NCBI GenBank assembly: GCA_029054535.1
Contig: JAIDFC010000315.1
Coordinates: 1 to 24,500, forward strand
Direction: 5' to 3'
DNA length: 24,500 bases
DNA from: Rikenella sp.
Lineage (GTDB): Bacteria > Bacteroidota > Bacteroidia > Bacteroidales > Rikenellaceae
Part shown: piece by piece, positions 7,186-14,388 of the stretch
Layout of the letters: every line of letters starts with the position of its first letter
Position numbering within the stretch: position 1 is the first letter of the stretch
The notes under the pieces: generated by a model
Databases searched by the model: none
Seen by the model: the letters and a program-made list of their open reading frames with translations, nothing else
What the model was told of the DNA's origin: nothing
Translations under genes and position numbers: made by a program

Positions 7186-7293
7186 GCCCAAAACGGATAG
7201 GATCAGTAAATATTTAGTGGTTTAATTTTGATTCCGCAGTATCTCTAATCAAGACTGAGAAGCATCCAGACATTTATTCGTAAATTTATGAGC

Positions 7294-7301
7294 TATTTTT
7301 G
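7294..7301 (+). promoter_or_regulatory. Candidate -7 box for the JAMM-like gene and paralog B
   Basis: TATTTTTG matches TAnnTTTG in the AT-rich divergent spacer, about 120 bases before the expected signal-peptide start near 7414. The -33 region has TTTA rather than TTTG at about the right distance, so this is a moderate candidate in DNA where such matches occur by chance. Confidence 0.35.
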
Positions 7302-7413
7302 TGTTTTACAACACTCTACGCCAAATTATTTTTATTATGTTTTCTGCGTGTTTTATTATGTTTTTAAACTTTTACTTTCTAACTTTGAGCTATCCAACCA
7401 ATACATATAGAGA

Positions 7414-7491
7414 TATAAAAAACTGTTATTTTTCAGAATTTTATCAGTCGGCATACTGGTTCTGACTGCCGGCGCCGTTTTATGAGCCTGC
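7414..7491 (+). pseudogene. Broken lipoprotein signal peptide in frame with the downstream JAMM-like gene
   Basis: In the frame of the ORF at 7546, codons from 7417 read KKLLFFRILSVGILVLTAG, then AVL, stop, ACQKE: a standard Bacteroidetes lipoprotein signal whose lipobox would read L-S-A-C if TGA (7483-7485) were TCA. The codon before the first Lys is TAT instead of ATG, and TAG precedes it by two codons. So this signal has both no start codon and an internal stop, while the frame stays open from the lipobox Cys (7489-7491) through 8226. Confidence 0.75.
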
Positions 7492-7545
7492 CAGAAAGAG
7501 CAAACTCCGGACGATCTCGAGGCCCAGATTGCCGCATCACCGGAG

Positions 7546-8226
7546 ATGGAGGCCTATATCATAGCCGGGTACGAATTACAGGCTGCACTAAACGAATTCC
7601 AAAAGGCGATGAATGCGATCGATTGGTCGCAAATGTACTGGGTAAAAGATGACGACGGACATAAAGTCATGCATCTTCCCATACAAAGCCTTATCTTTGA
7701 GGAACAATTAAACCGATTCAATGACAAGAAAGATATTTTGCAACGAAAATACCACAGAATAGTTTCCTCCTCGCAAGAACAATGCGAACGGATGATTCGG
7801 CTTTGTCTGAAAAATTCTGTAGAGGTCAATACCAAATTATTAGACTTGGGCATCAATCTTAATCAACCACAAACCAAATCAAGACACCCGGAACTCGACC
7901 TTCTTGATGAGCCAGGAGTCTTAGATTCATTAAGCAGATGGGTAACCAATCCACATTATGTCGAAGCATGGTATGTCAAATATAACAACGATCAATTCAA
8001 TATCTATATCGATTCAACAAATACAACAAATCGGGCTTGGATTCCCGAACTGGAACGGAGAAATGGAGAATTTTATTGGCCAGGTGGCGGACAACCCGAT
8101 GTTCCGATCGAGTTCATCGGCCATACTCATAGATATAGTCCTACGCCTTCTGCTCAAGACACCGCATCATATATCAATGGCTTAAACCATACCATTTTTT
8201 TCAATGGCAGTTTTCATCAATATTAA
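7546..8226 (+). CDS. Protein with a JAMM-like (JAB/MPN) metallopeptidase motif; signal peptide lost
   Basis: 226 residues from the first in-frame ATG; the open frame actually extends back to a lipobox Cys at 7489, so the natural protein was probably a lipoprotein starting near 7414 (see the broken signal). The N-terminal half (residues 5-95) is helical. The C-terminal half holds FIGHTHRYSPTPSAQD (190-205): His193, His195, Ser202 and Asp205 fit the JAMM pattern HxH-x7-SxxD with one residue fewer in the spacer, and Glu140 in YVEAW could be the upstream acid. JAMM proteins bind zinc and cleave isopeptide or peptide bonds, and such domains also occur in secreted toxins. AT-rich. Divergent from the cysteine-peptidase-like gene and 9 bases upstream of paralog B, likely one transcript. 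It may be a pseudogene or now cytoplasmic. Confidence 0.55.
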   Translation: MEAYIIAGYELQAALNEFQKAMNAIDWSQMYWVKDDDGHKVMHLPIQSLIFEEQLNRFNDKKDILQRKYHRIVSSSQEQCERMIRLCLKNSVEVNTKLLDLGINLNQPQTKSRHPELDLLDEPGVLDSLSRWVTNPHYVEAWYVKYNNDQFNIYIDSTNTTNRAWIPELERRNGEFYWPGGGQPDVPIEFIGHTHRYSPTPSAQDTASYINGLNHTIFFNGSFHQY

Positions 8227-8235
8227 TTTCTTGCC

Positions 8236-9006
8236 ATGAAACCACTCCTATTTTCCATTTTTACCTTATTCCTGCTAAGTCCGACGGTTGCCGCAGGGCA
8301 GGAGTCGCATGAGGGGCGCACGTTCCTGAAACGGATCGAAAACAACTACGCGAACAACGTGATCGTCGAGTTGCCAAACGGAAAGACCGACGGGATGTAC
8401 AATTTGAACGGCAAGTCGGCCATAGAGAAGCTCCTTTTCGGCCAATTCAATGCACCGGTCGAATGTTATTACGACCCGTCGGGCGAAGTCTCGCCGAACG
8501 GACCGCAAGGGGTGCGAATCTATCGAGATTCGACGGAACGCTGGGTGATGGAGGTCAAACGGATTCCGAATTTCCGGGAGGTAAACGCAGCCTCGGAACG
8601 GGAGTTTCCGATACGTTCGATTCGTTGGAACGAAAAGCTGTCGGACAGCGAAACGGTGGAGATCCGACAACGGAATCGGGAGATGGCGGCCCGGCAGAAC
8701 GAACAACGACTCGACCGGTATCGGGTAGAGTCGCAAACCGTTCCGCTCAGCGACACGTTGGCAGCCCGGCTGTACGACCGGACGGTACGGACGATCGATA
8801 CCTATGTCAGTCCAGGGAAACCGCTCATGATTTGCGACGGTTATTCGGTCGTTTTTCGGACGGTGGTCGGGAATGACCTGTGGACGTTCCGGATCGACAA
8901 CCCGACCGAAGAACCCGAAAGACTTTCCGATCTATTCCGGGCGATGATTGCGGATGTCGAGGCGGGGAGGTTCGACGAGGCGAAGTACCTCGATATGTTA
9001 CGATAA
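8236..9006 (+). CDS. Secreted protein of unknown function (paralog B)
   Basis: 256 residues. MKPLLFSIFTLFLLSPTVAAG with AGQ is a clear signal peptide. It belongs to the same unrecognised family as 4790-5551, with aligned blocks around KLLFGQFNAPVECYYDP, GVRIYRDSTERWVMEVKRIPNFREV, VPLSDTLAARLYDRTV, ICDGYSVVFRTV and the C-terminal SDLFRAMIADVEAG. B has a long charged insertion rich in Arg/Gln/Glu (about 125-160) where A has a Ser/Thr-rich one. It follows the JAMM-like gene by nine bases, so the two are probably co-transcribed. GC content is back to that of the surrounding genome. The near-identical 3' end (8935-8991) relative to paralog A suggests gene conversion or strong constraint there. Confidence 0.8.
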   Translation: MKPLLFSIFTLFLLSPTVAAGQESHEGRTFLKRIENNYANNVIVELPNGKTDGMYNLNGKSAIEKLLFGQFNAPVECYYDPSGEVSPNGPQGVRIYRDSTERWVMEVKRIPNFREVNAASEREFPIRSIRWNEKLSDSETVEIRQRNREMAARQNEQRLDRYRVESQTVPLSDTLAARLYDRTVRTIDTYVSPGKPLMICDGYSVVFRTVVGNDLWTFRIDNPTEEPERLSDLFRAMIADVEAGRFDEAKYLDMLR

Positions 9007-9028
9007 GTTCTATATTGTACTTGTGCTG

Positions 9029-9068
9029 CGGTGCGGGCGGGATGTTTTTCAACATCTCGCCCGCACCG
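9029..9068. terminator. Hairpin after paralog B (likely terminator)
   Basis: An 18-bp stem with one G-T pair (9029-9046 with 9051-9068) around TTTC, 22 bases past the stop codon. There is no T-run afterwards, so it could be a processing or stability hairpin rather than an intrinsic terminator. Confidence 0.6.
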
Positions 9069-9170
9069 GTTACCGCCAATCCCTCGGCAGCGATTTCCCG
9101 AAGACGATCCACAGGCAGAATAACATTCGACCAAATCCGCGGTTTATAGCCCCATCCCGAAGAATATTGC

Positions 9171-9178
9171 TAACTTTG
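9171..9178 (+). promoter_or_regulatory. -7 box of rsgA-trmH
   Basis: TAACTTTG is a perfect TAnnTTTG box with just eight bases before the rsgA ATG (9187). The resulting transcript would have only a few leader bases. No convincing -33 element is visible. Confidence 0.55.
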
Positions 9179-9186
9179 TTCGCCGT

Positions 9187-10149
9187 ATGGCAGAGACAAT
9201 CGAGGGTATCGTTACGAAAAGCACCGGCAGCTGGTACGCCGTTTTCGACCCGGCTACGGGGCGGACCGTCCGGTGTCGCATCCGGGGCGTGTTTCGCCTG
9301 CGGGGAAGTCGGACCACCAATCCGGTCGTGGTCGGCGATCGGGTACGAGCCACGGTCGGCGACGGCTGCGATGAAGAATCGAACGATAATGTGATTACCG
9401 ACCTTTTGCCGCGCGACAATTATATCATTCGCCGCGCGTCGAACCTCTCGAAAGAGAGCCATATCATCGCCGCCAATATCGACACCGCTTATCTGGTCGC
9501 CACGCTCGACCGGCCGATGACCTCCACCGAGTTCATCGACCGGTTCTTAGTTACGGCCGAGGCTTACCGGATTCCGGCAGTGATCGTGCTCAACAAGATG
9601 GACCTCTTCGACGGAGCGGCGTATCGTCCGGTGGTCGACGAATTCGTAGAGACCTACCGCGGAGCGGGGTACGAGGTGGTCGAGGCATCGGCCCTCCGGA
9701 ATCGCGGGATCGACGAACTGCGGGAGCGGATGCGGGGACGGACCTCGCTCTTTTCGGGACATTCGGGGGTCGGGAAGTCGACCTTGATCAACGCCATCCA
9801 ACCCGGACTCGAGCTCAAGACCGGCGCCATTTCGGACTATCATCACAAGGGAAAACATACGACGACCTTTTCGGAGATCTTTCCGCTCGACGGCGGAGGA
9901 CTCCTGATCGATACCCCGGGGGTCAAGGGGTTCGGACTGGTGGACATCGCGCCGGAGGAGCTGGCACGGTACTTTCCGGACCTGTTCGCTCGGGCGGCGG
10001 CGTGTCAGTACTACAACTGTACCCATACTCACGAGCCGAACTGCGCGGTGATGGCGGCCGTGGCGGCGGGCGAGGTGGCCGAGAGCCGCTATGCGAGCTA
10101 CCTGAAGATGCTGGAGGACGACGACAAGGATGGAAAATACAGAAAATAA
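9187..10149 (+). CDS. rsgA: RsgA, small-ribosomal-subunit assembly GTPase
   Basis: 320 residues, normal length. An N-terminal OB-fold (about 5-75, with VVGDRVRA) is followed by a circularly permuted GTPase domain: G4 NKMD (136-139), then G5-like SAL, then G1 GHSGVGKST (191-199), switch residues around HTTTFSE and G3 DTPG (242-245). A zinc-binding C-terminus shows Cys273, Cys278, His280/282 and Cys286. RsgA binds late pre-30S particles and hydrolyses GTP to release assembly factors and check the decoding centre. It overlaps the next gene by 20 bp, implying translational coupling. The ATG at 9187 fits the family start and lies right after a promoter box. Confidence 0.97.
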   Translation: MAETIEGIVTKSTGSWYAVFDPATGRTVRCRIRGVFRLRGSRTTNPVVVGDRVRATVGDGCDEESNDNVITDLLPRDNYIIRRASNLSKESHIIAANIDTAYLVATLDRPMTSTEFIDRFLVTAEAYRIPAVIVLNKMDLFDGAAYRPVVDEFVETYRGAGYEVVEASALRNRGIDELRERMRGRTSLFSGHSGVGKSTLINAIQPGLELKTGAISDYHHKGKHTTTFSEIFPLDGGGLLIDTPGVKGFGLVDIAPEELARYFPDLFARAAACQYYNCTHTHEPNCAVMAAVAAGEVAESRYASYLKMLEDDDKDGKYRK

Positions 10150-10975
10150 GCCGACGAATTACTTCCGCGAGAACGGCCTGCCGACCAAGCAGCAGCTGCG
10201 CGATCTGAACGCCTCGTTGCAGGCGGGAGACGTGCGGCCTTTATTGCGAGCCGTGCCGGGCGAACGCTCCGACCCGCCGGAACTTCTGCGGCGAAAGGTC
10301 GAATACCTGCGGGGGTTCGTGCTGCCGGAGCGGTACGAAAGCCTGACGCGGCGGCTGGACTTGCGGACGCGGTACGTAGCGATGTGCCTCGAGGATATTT
10401 ACTATCCCCACAATGCCAGCGCCGTGATCCGGAGTTCGGAGGCGTTCGGGATCCAGGAGCTTCATGCGGTGGAGCATACCGTACGGTTCGCGCCGAACAA
10501 ACACATCGTGCGGGGGACCGACCAGTGGCTCGATATTCGGAAGTGGGCCGACACGCCGTCGTTGGCGGCGCATTTGCGGGGGCGGGGTTATCGGATCGTG
10601 GCGACCGCTCCGCCGCGGGCGGAATCGCCGACCGACGGCGGGCGGCGCGTGAACTTCACCCCGTCGGATTTCGATGTGGCGGCGGGTCCGTTCGCGGTTT
10701 TCATGGGAACGGAAAAGAGCGGCATCTCGGAATGGCTGGCGGCGGAAGCCGACGCCATCGTCTCGATCCCGATGGCGGGGTTCGCCGAGAGTTTGAATAT
10801 CTCGGTCTCGGCGGCGATCGTGGCGCAGCGGCTCGCCGAACGGGTGCGCGATCCGGAATCCGGAATTGCCTGGCAGCTGTCTCCGGATGATCGGGACAGG
10901 CTGCTTTATCGCTGGCTGTGCCGTTCGGTGCGCGACTGGCGGCGGATCCTGGAGCGGGGCGGATTTTCAGCATAA
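10130..10975 (+). CDS. trmH: TrmH-type SpoU RNA 2'-O-methyltransferase (probably tRNA Gm18)
   Basis: 281 residues of the SPOUT (SpoU) superfamily. Motif 1 is YPHNASAVIRSSEAFG (Asn95, Arg101), motif 2 is FMGTEKSGIS (191-200) and motif 3 is IPMAGFAESLNISVSAAI (213-230), which together form the trefoil-knot SAM site. Asn/Arg in motif 1 and the ESLNVS-like motif 3 are those of the 2'-O-ribose methylators. The C-terminal basic helix and the length favour tRNA guanosine-18 methyltransferase TrmH over the rRNA enzyme RlmB, but substrate cannot be proved from sequence. Start ATG 10130 overlaps the end of rsgA by 20 bp; both act in RNA/ribosome maturation and are surely co-transcribed. Confidence 0.88.
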   Translation: MENTENKPTNYFRENGLPTKQQLRDLNASLQAGDVRPLLRAVPGERSDPPELLRRKVEYLRGFVLPERYESLTRRLDLRTRYVAMCLEDIYYPHNASAVIRSSEAFGIQELHAVEHTVRFAPNKHIVRGTDQWLDIRKWADTPSLAAHLRGRGYRIVATAPPRAESPTDGGRRVNFTPSDFDVAAGPFAVFMGTEKSGISEWLAAEADAIVSIPMAGFAESLNISVSAAIVAQRLAERVRDPESGIAWQLSPDDRDRLLYRWLCRSVRDWRRILERGGFSA

Positions 10976-10991
10976 CCAAGGAAAAGCACGT

Positions 10992-11480
10992 ATGAAAATC
11001 GACAAGATCAAACCGTTATACCGCAAAGTGAACCGGAAGTCCTCCTATCAATGTCGCTGTGCGGAGGCGAAAGGGGGGCGATTCGCCTGGGCGCGCCACT
11101 CCAAGGCGATGCGGCAGTTCGACGGGCGGCATCTGCCCATGAGTCGGGCGACGAGCAATTATCTCTCGACGGGATACGACTATACTCCGCTGTTCCGATA
11201 TTTGCTCTCGCGGGTGGGGGATCCGTGGGACGATATTTACGCCTACGTAAAGCCGCGCCTGAACACGACGGAGCCGATCTGGCATATAGTCTCGCAGCCC
11301 GGGATCCCGGTGAGTAGAAGCTCGTTTTTTTGCCTGGGCGAAGGCTCCTACTGGTCGCGGCTGTGGATCGATGACGAAGGGCGACTGCAGCGGGTCGATC
11401 CGACACAGGCCAATGCGGAGCCGGGCTGTTGGTGCCACACCTATTCGTTCAACGGGTCGCGGATCGGGGGCAATCGGTAA
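10992..11480 (+). CDS. Small unknown protein, 162 aa
   Basis: I do not assign a function. The start at 10992 (MKIDKIKPLYRKVNRKSSYQ) comes 16 bases after trmH; the upstream extension is only the trmH shadow frame. The N-terminal 40 residues are very basic, as in RNA-binding or ribosome-associated proteins; the middle has GYDYTPLFRYLLSRVGDPWDDIYAYVKPRLNTTEPIWHIV and then LGEGSYWSRLWIDDEGRLQRVDP, a pattern I associate with uncharacterised proteins of similar layout in Bacteroidetes. Cysteines occur as CRC near residue 18 and as CWC close to the C-terminus, so metal binding is conceivable. No signal peptide or membrane segment. Its place directly behind rsgA-trmH makes co-transcription likely. 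Confidence 0.75.
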   Translation: MKIDKIKPLYRKVNRKSSYQCRCAEAKGGRFAWARHSKAMRQFDGRHLPMSRATSNYLSTGYDYTPLFRYLLSRVGDPWDDIYAYVKPRLNTTEPIWHIVSQPGIPVSRSSFFCLGEGSYWSRLWIDDEGRLQRVDPTQANAEPGCWCHTYSFNGSRIGGNR

Positions 11481-11530
11481 GGGGTAGGCCGGAATTTCAA
11501 AACTGACTAACACCAAACTCACATATTACC

Positions 11531-14230
11531 ATGAAACGTTTTTACTTTTCGTTAGCCGCTGTGCTGTTGAGCGGATTGTCCGCCGGGCGGGCGCAGGAGG
11601 CGACCGTTACCAACGCGTTCGACGACCTGAAGCGCAGCGGCGTCGTGCAGGAACACGAATCGCCGATGCGTCGGCGGGCGACGGAGGCGCAGATGAAGGC
11701 CTTGACGAAGGACGTGCCGCAACAGGGCTACTTCTGCTTCACGGAGGATCGCGAACATTCGGTCCGGATGACCGACGCCGTGCCGGAGCGGTGGGCCGTT
11801 CGGCCCGCCGGGGAGCGGGCGAACTTCCGGGGCGCGGCATCGCCCGGCGAGTTCTACACTTGGCAGGTGGCGCTCTACGCGCCGATGTTCCCGCTCCGCG
11901 ACGTTCGGTTGCAGTTCTCCGACCTGCGGAGCACGACGGGTAAAAAAGCGACGATTCCGGCCGACTCGATCCGCTGCTTCAACCTCGGCGGCGTGGACGT
12001 TCGGGGAGGGCGGTTCGTGCGGCGGGTCGACGTGCCGATAGGGACGGTGCAGAGCCTGTGGTGCGGCGTCGCGATTCCGACCGGGGCGGCGGCCGGAAGC
12101 TACACGGGGACGATCACGGTCCGACCGGCGAAAATGCCCGCCATGGAGCTGCCGATCACCCTCGCGATCGAAGGCGAGCCGGTAGCGAACGGCGGGACGG
12201 ACGAGGGGTGGCGTCTGGCGCGGCTCCGGTGGCTCGACTCGCAGATCGGCGTGGGCGAGGCGCCGACGGCTCCGTATACTCCGCTGACCGTCGACGGCCG
12301 CTCGATCGGCTGGTTAGGCGGACGGATCGTGCTGGGAGACGACGGGCTGCCGCAGACCATCGACACGCGGTACGATACGCAGAACCGGCTCGATCCGACG
12401 GTCTCGAATCCGGTGCTGGCGGCTCCGATGCGGTTCGTGGTCGAGACGGCGGACGGGCGGACCGAGACATTCGTCGCGCGTCAGACCGTCCTGAAACGGC
12501 TCTCCGACGGACGCGCCGAGTGGCGGGCCTCGGGTCGCCTGGGAGATCTGCAGGCCGAAGTGTCGGGACGGATGGAGTTCGACGGATTCGGCGAACTGAA
12601 CCTGCGGGTAACCGCCAAAAAGGAGCTGGAGGTTCGGGACATCCGCCTGGAGGTGCCGTATACGGCTTACGCGGCGCGGTATGCGATGGGATTGGGTCGT
12701 CGGGGCGGCTTCCGGCAGCCGGACGCGCCGGCTTTCGTGTGGGACACGACCCGGCACCAGGACGCACTGTGGATGGGGAACGTCAATGCAGGCCTCAACC
12801 TGAAGTTCAAAGACCCGTCGAACTACCGGCGGCCGTTGGTCAACATCTACTATGCGCTGGGGCGGCTCCGGATGCCCGACTCGTGGGGGAACGGCGGACG
12901 CGGAGGAGTGCGGGTCGCAGAGCGGGGCGACAGCTGCGTCGCGGTAACGGCCTACGGCGGACCGCGGAAGCTCCGCCGGGGCGAGACGCTCGACTTCGGT
13001 CTCGAGATGCTGGTTACGCCGGTCAAACCGCTCGACATGGAACACCACGTCTCGGAACGCTTCTACCACTCGAACAGCGACCTCAGCGACCGCTATATTC
13101 CGGCGGCTCGGGAGGCCGGAGCCAACTTCATCAACATCCACCACAAGAAGGAGATCTATCCCTATATCAACTATCCGTATTTCGATGAATGCGCGGCCGA
13201 CTTCCGGGCTTTCGCCGACAGCGCGGCGGCTGCGGGGATCGGTGTGCGGGCTTACTACACGACGCGCGAATTGACGGTCAAAGTACCGGAGATCTGGGCG
13301 TTGCGCAGCCTCGGCGACGAGGTGATCCACGACGGACCGGGACGCGAGGCCCGGACGCTGATCCATCCGAACGGCCCCAACAGCTGGCTGTCGGAAAACC
13401 TGGGGGATCACTTCATTCCGGCCTGGTTCAACGCTTTCAGCGAGGGGAAATACCGGGGCGAGATGGACATTTCGGTCATCACGACCCCCGATTCGCGGTG
13501 GAACAACTACTACCTCGAGGGGTTGCAATGGATGATCCGCCATTATGGGCTGCGCGGAGTCTACATCGACGACAGCGCGCTGGACCGCGAGACCCTCAAG
13601 CGGGCACGGCGGTTGCTGGACGGCGACGGAGTGCGGCGGCAGATCGACATCCACTCGTGGAACCACATGAACGAGTGGGCGGGGTATGCCAATTCGCTGC
13701 ACATGTATCTCGACCTGTTGCCGTATGTCGACCGGGCGTGGCTCGGCGAAGGATTCGGGGCGGACAACACGCCGGATTTCTGGTTAGTCGAGATGTCGGG
13801 GATTCCGTTCGGGCTGCTGAGCGAGACGCTCGATGCGCAGAACGTTTGGCGGGGGATGGTCTACGCGATGCCGCCGCGGCTGCCGTGGAGCGGCAACCCG
13901 GTGCCGATCTGGAGGCTCTGGGACGCGGTCGGGATGGCCCAGGCGGTGATCTACGGCTGGTGGGATCCGCAGACGCCGACCCGCTGCGACAACGAGCAGG
14001 TGAAGGTTACGACCTACAGACTGCCGAACGGGACCGCGCTGCTGGCGCTGGCCAACTGGACGGACGAACCGCAGCAAGCGCGGTTGACGATCGACACCGA
14101 TCGGCTGGGATTCGTCCCGGCGACGGCGACCGCTCCGGAGATGGAGACATTGCAGGCTGCCGCTGCGATCGACCTCGCCGAACCGCTCGACATCGAAGCG
14201 AACAAAGGCTTGCTGATCATTCTAAAATAA
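11531..14230 (+). CDS. Secreted DUF6067 / GH123-related glycoside hydrolase-like protein
   Basis: 899 residues. MKRFYFSLAAVLLSGLSAGRAQ is a signal peptide. Residues about 60-220 are a beta-sandwich N-terminal region like GH123_N; a second beta-rich module (about 225-510) precedes a TIM-barrel-like part with REAGANFINIHHKKEIYPYINYP, TTRELTVKVPEIW, HPNGPNSWLSENL, ISVITTPDSRWNNYYLEGLQWMI and VYIDDSALDRETLKRARRLLD (Asp680/Asp681). DIHSWNHMNEWAGY and WLGEGFG follow, with a short C-terminal beta domain. This layout matches the DUF6067 proteins of gut Bacteroidetes, which are grouped with glycoside hydrolases; GH123 enzymes cleave beta-N-acetylgalactosaminides, but substrate and even activity here are unproved. 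No susC/susD pair or other carbohydrate gene adjoins it. Very GC-rich coding sequence. Confidence 0.8.
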   Translation: MKRFYFSLAAVLLSGLSAGRAQEATVTNAFDDLKRSGVVQEHESPMRRRATEAQMKALTKDVPQQGYFCFTEDREHSVRMTDAVPERWAVRPAGERANFRGAASPGEFYTWQVALYAPMFPLRDVRLQFSDLRSTTGKKATIPADSIRCFNLGGVDVRGGRFVRRVDVPIGTVQSLWCGVAIPTGAAAGSYTGTITVRPAKMPAMELPITLAIEGEPVANGGTDEGWRLARLRWLDSQIGVGEAPTAPYTPLTVDGRSIGWLGGRIVLGDDGLPQTIDTRYDTQNRLDPTVSNPVLAAPMRFVVETADGRTETFVARQTVLKRLSDGRAEWRASGRLGDLQAEVSGRMEFDGFGELNLRVTAKKELEVRDIRLEVPYTAYAARYAMGLGRRGGFRQPDAPAFVWDTTRHQDALWMGNVNAGLNLKFKDPSNYRRPLVNIYYALGRLRMPDSWGNGGRGGVRVAERGDSCVAVTAYGGPRKLRRGETLDFGLEMLVTPVKPLDMEHHVSERFYHSNSDLSDRYIPAAREAGANFINIHHKKEIYPYINYPYFDECAADFRAFADSAAAAGIGVRAYYTTRELTVKVPEIWALRSLGDEVIHDGPGREARTLIHPNGPNSWLSENLGDHFIPAWFNAFSEGKYRGEMDISVITTPDSRWNNYYLEGLQWMIRHYGLRGVYIDDSALDRETLKRARRLLDGDGVRRQIDIHSWNHMNEWAGYANSLHMYLDLLPYVDRAWLGEGFGADNTPDFWLVEMSGIPFGLLSETLDAQNVWRGMVYAMPPRLPWSGNPVPIWRLWDAVGMAQAVIYGWWDPQTPTRCDNEQVKVTTYRLPNGTALLALANWTDEPQQARLTIDTDRLGFVPATATAPEMETLQAAAAIDLAEPLDIEANKGLLIILK

Positions 14231-14233
14231 TCG

Positions 14234-14370
14234 TTCGGTTTCTATGACCGTTTTTTGAACAGGAGGGTACTGTACTTTTTAACCGCGCTGAACGACTGAG
14301 GCGCCAGGCAAACCGAAGTTAAAAAGCGGCATCCCCCTGTACGTAACAAATACGGGTCATAGAAACCGAA
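14234..14370. repeat. 137-bp interrupted inverted repeat with 16-bp perfect ends
   Basis: TTCGGTTTCTATGACC (14234-14249) is exactly inverted at 14355-14370; inside, CTTTTTAAC (14275-14283) is inverted at 14318-14326, and the stretches between match partly (shared ACAGG-rich segment). The whole could fold into one long hairpin with a 34-base head. It fills almost the entire gap between the GH123-like gene and the aminotransferase gene and has no coding frame. It could be a MITE-like element, a bidirectional transcriptional barrier or a regulatory RNA; no target-site duplication is visible. Confidence 0.7.
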
Positions 14371-14388
14371 GGTTTAGAAGTTTAGAGA

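Larger units (their letters stand above)
7192..7545. other. AT-rich divergent spacer with remnants of two signal peptides
   Basis: 354 bases without an intact gene. On the minus side it contains the untranslated upstream part of the cysteine-peptidase signal peptide; on the plus side it contains the broken signal peptide of the JAMM-like gene (7414-7545). Between them the sequence is strongly AT-rich, and TATTTTTG at 7294-7301 is a good plus-strand -7 box. No tRNA, hairpin terminator or other gene is visible. Confidence 0.6.

Noticed and set aside
12314..13702. Long minus-strand ORF (462 codons) opposite the GH123-like gene, and a 376-codon plus-strand ORF at 12058-13188
   Set aside because: Both are shadows in very GC-rich DNA: low-complexity Arg/Pro/Ala-rich translations with no family resemblance, while the 899-residue frame has a signal peptide and clear family motifs.
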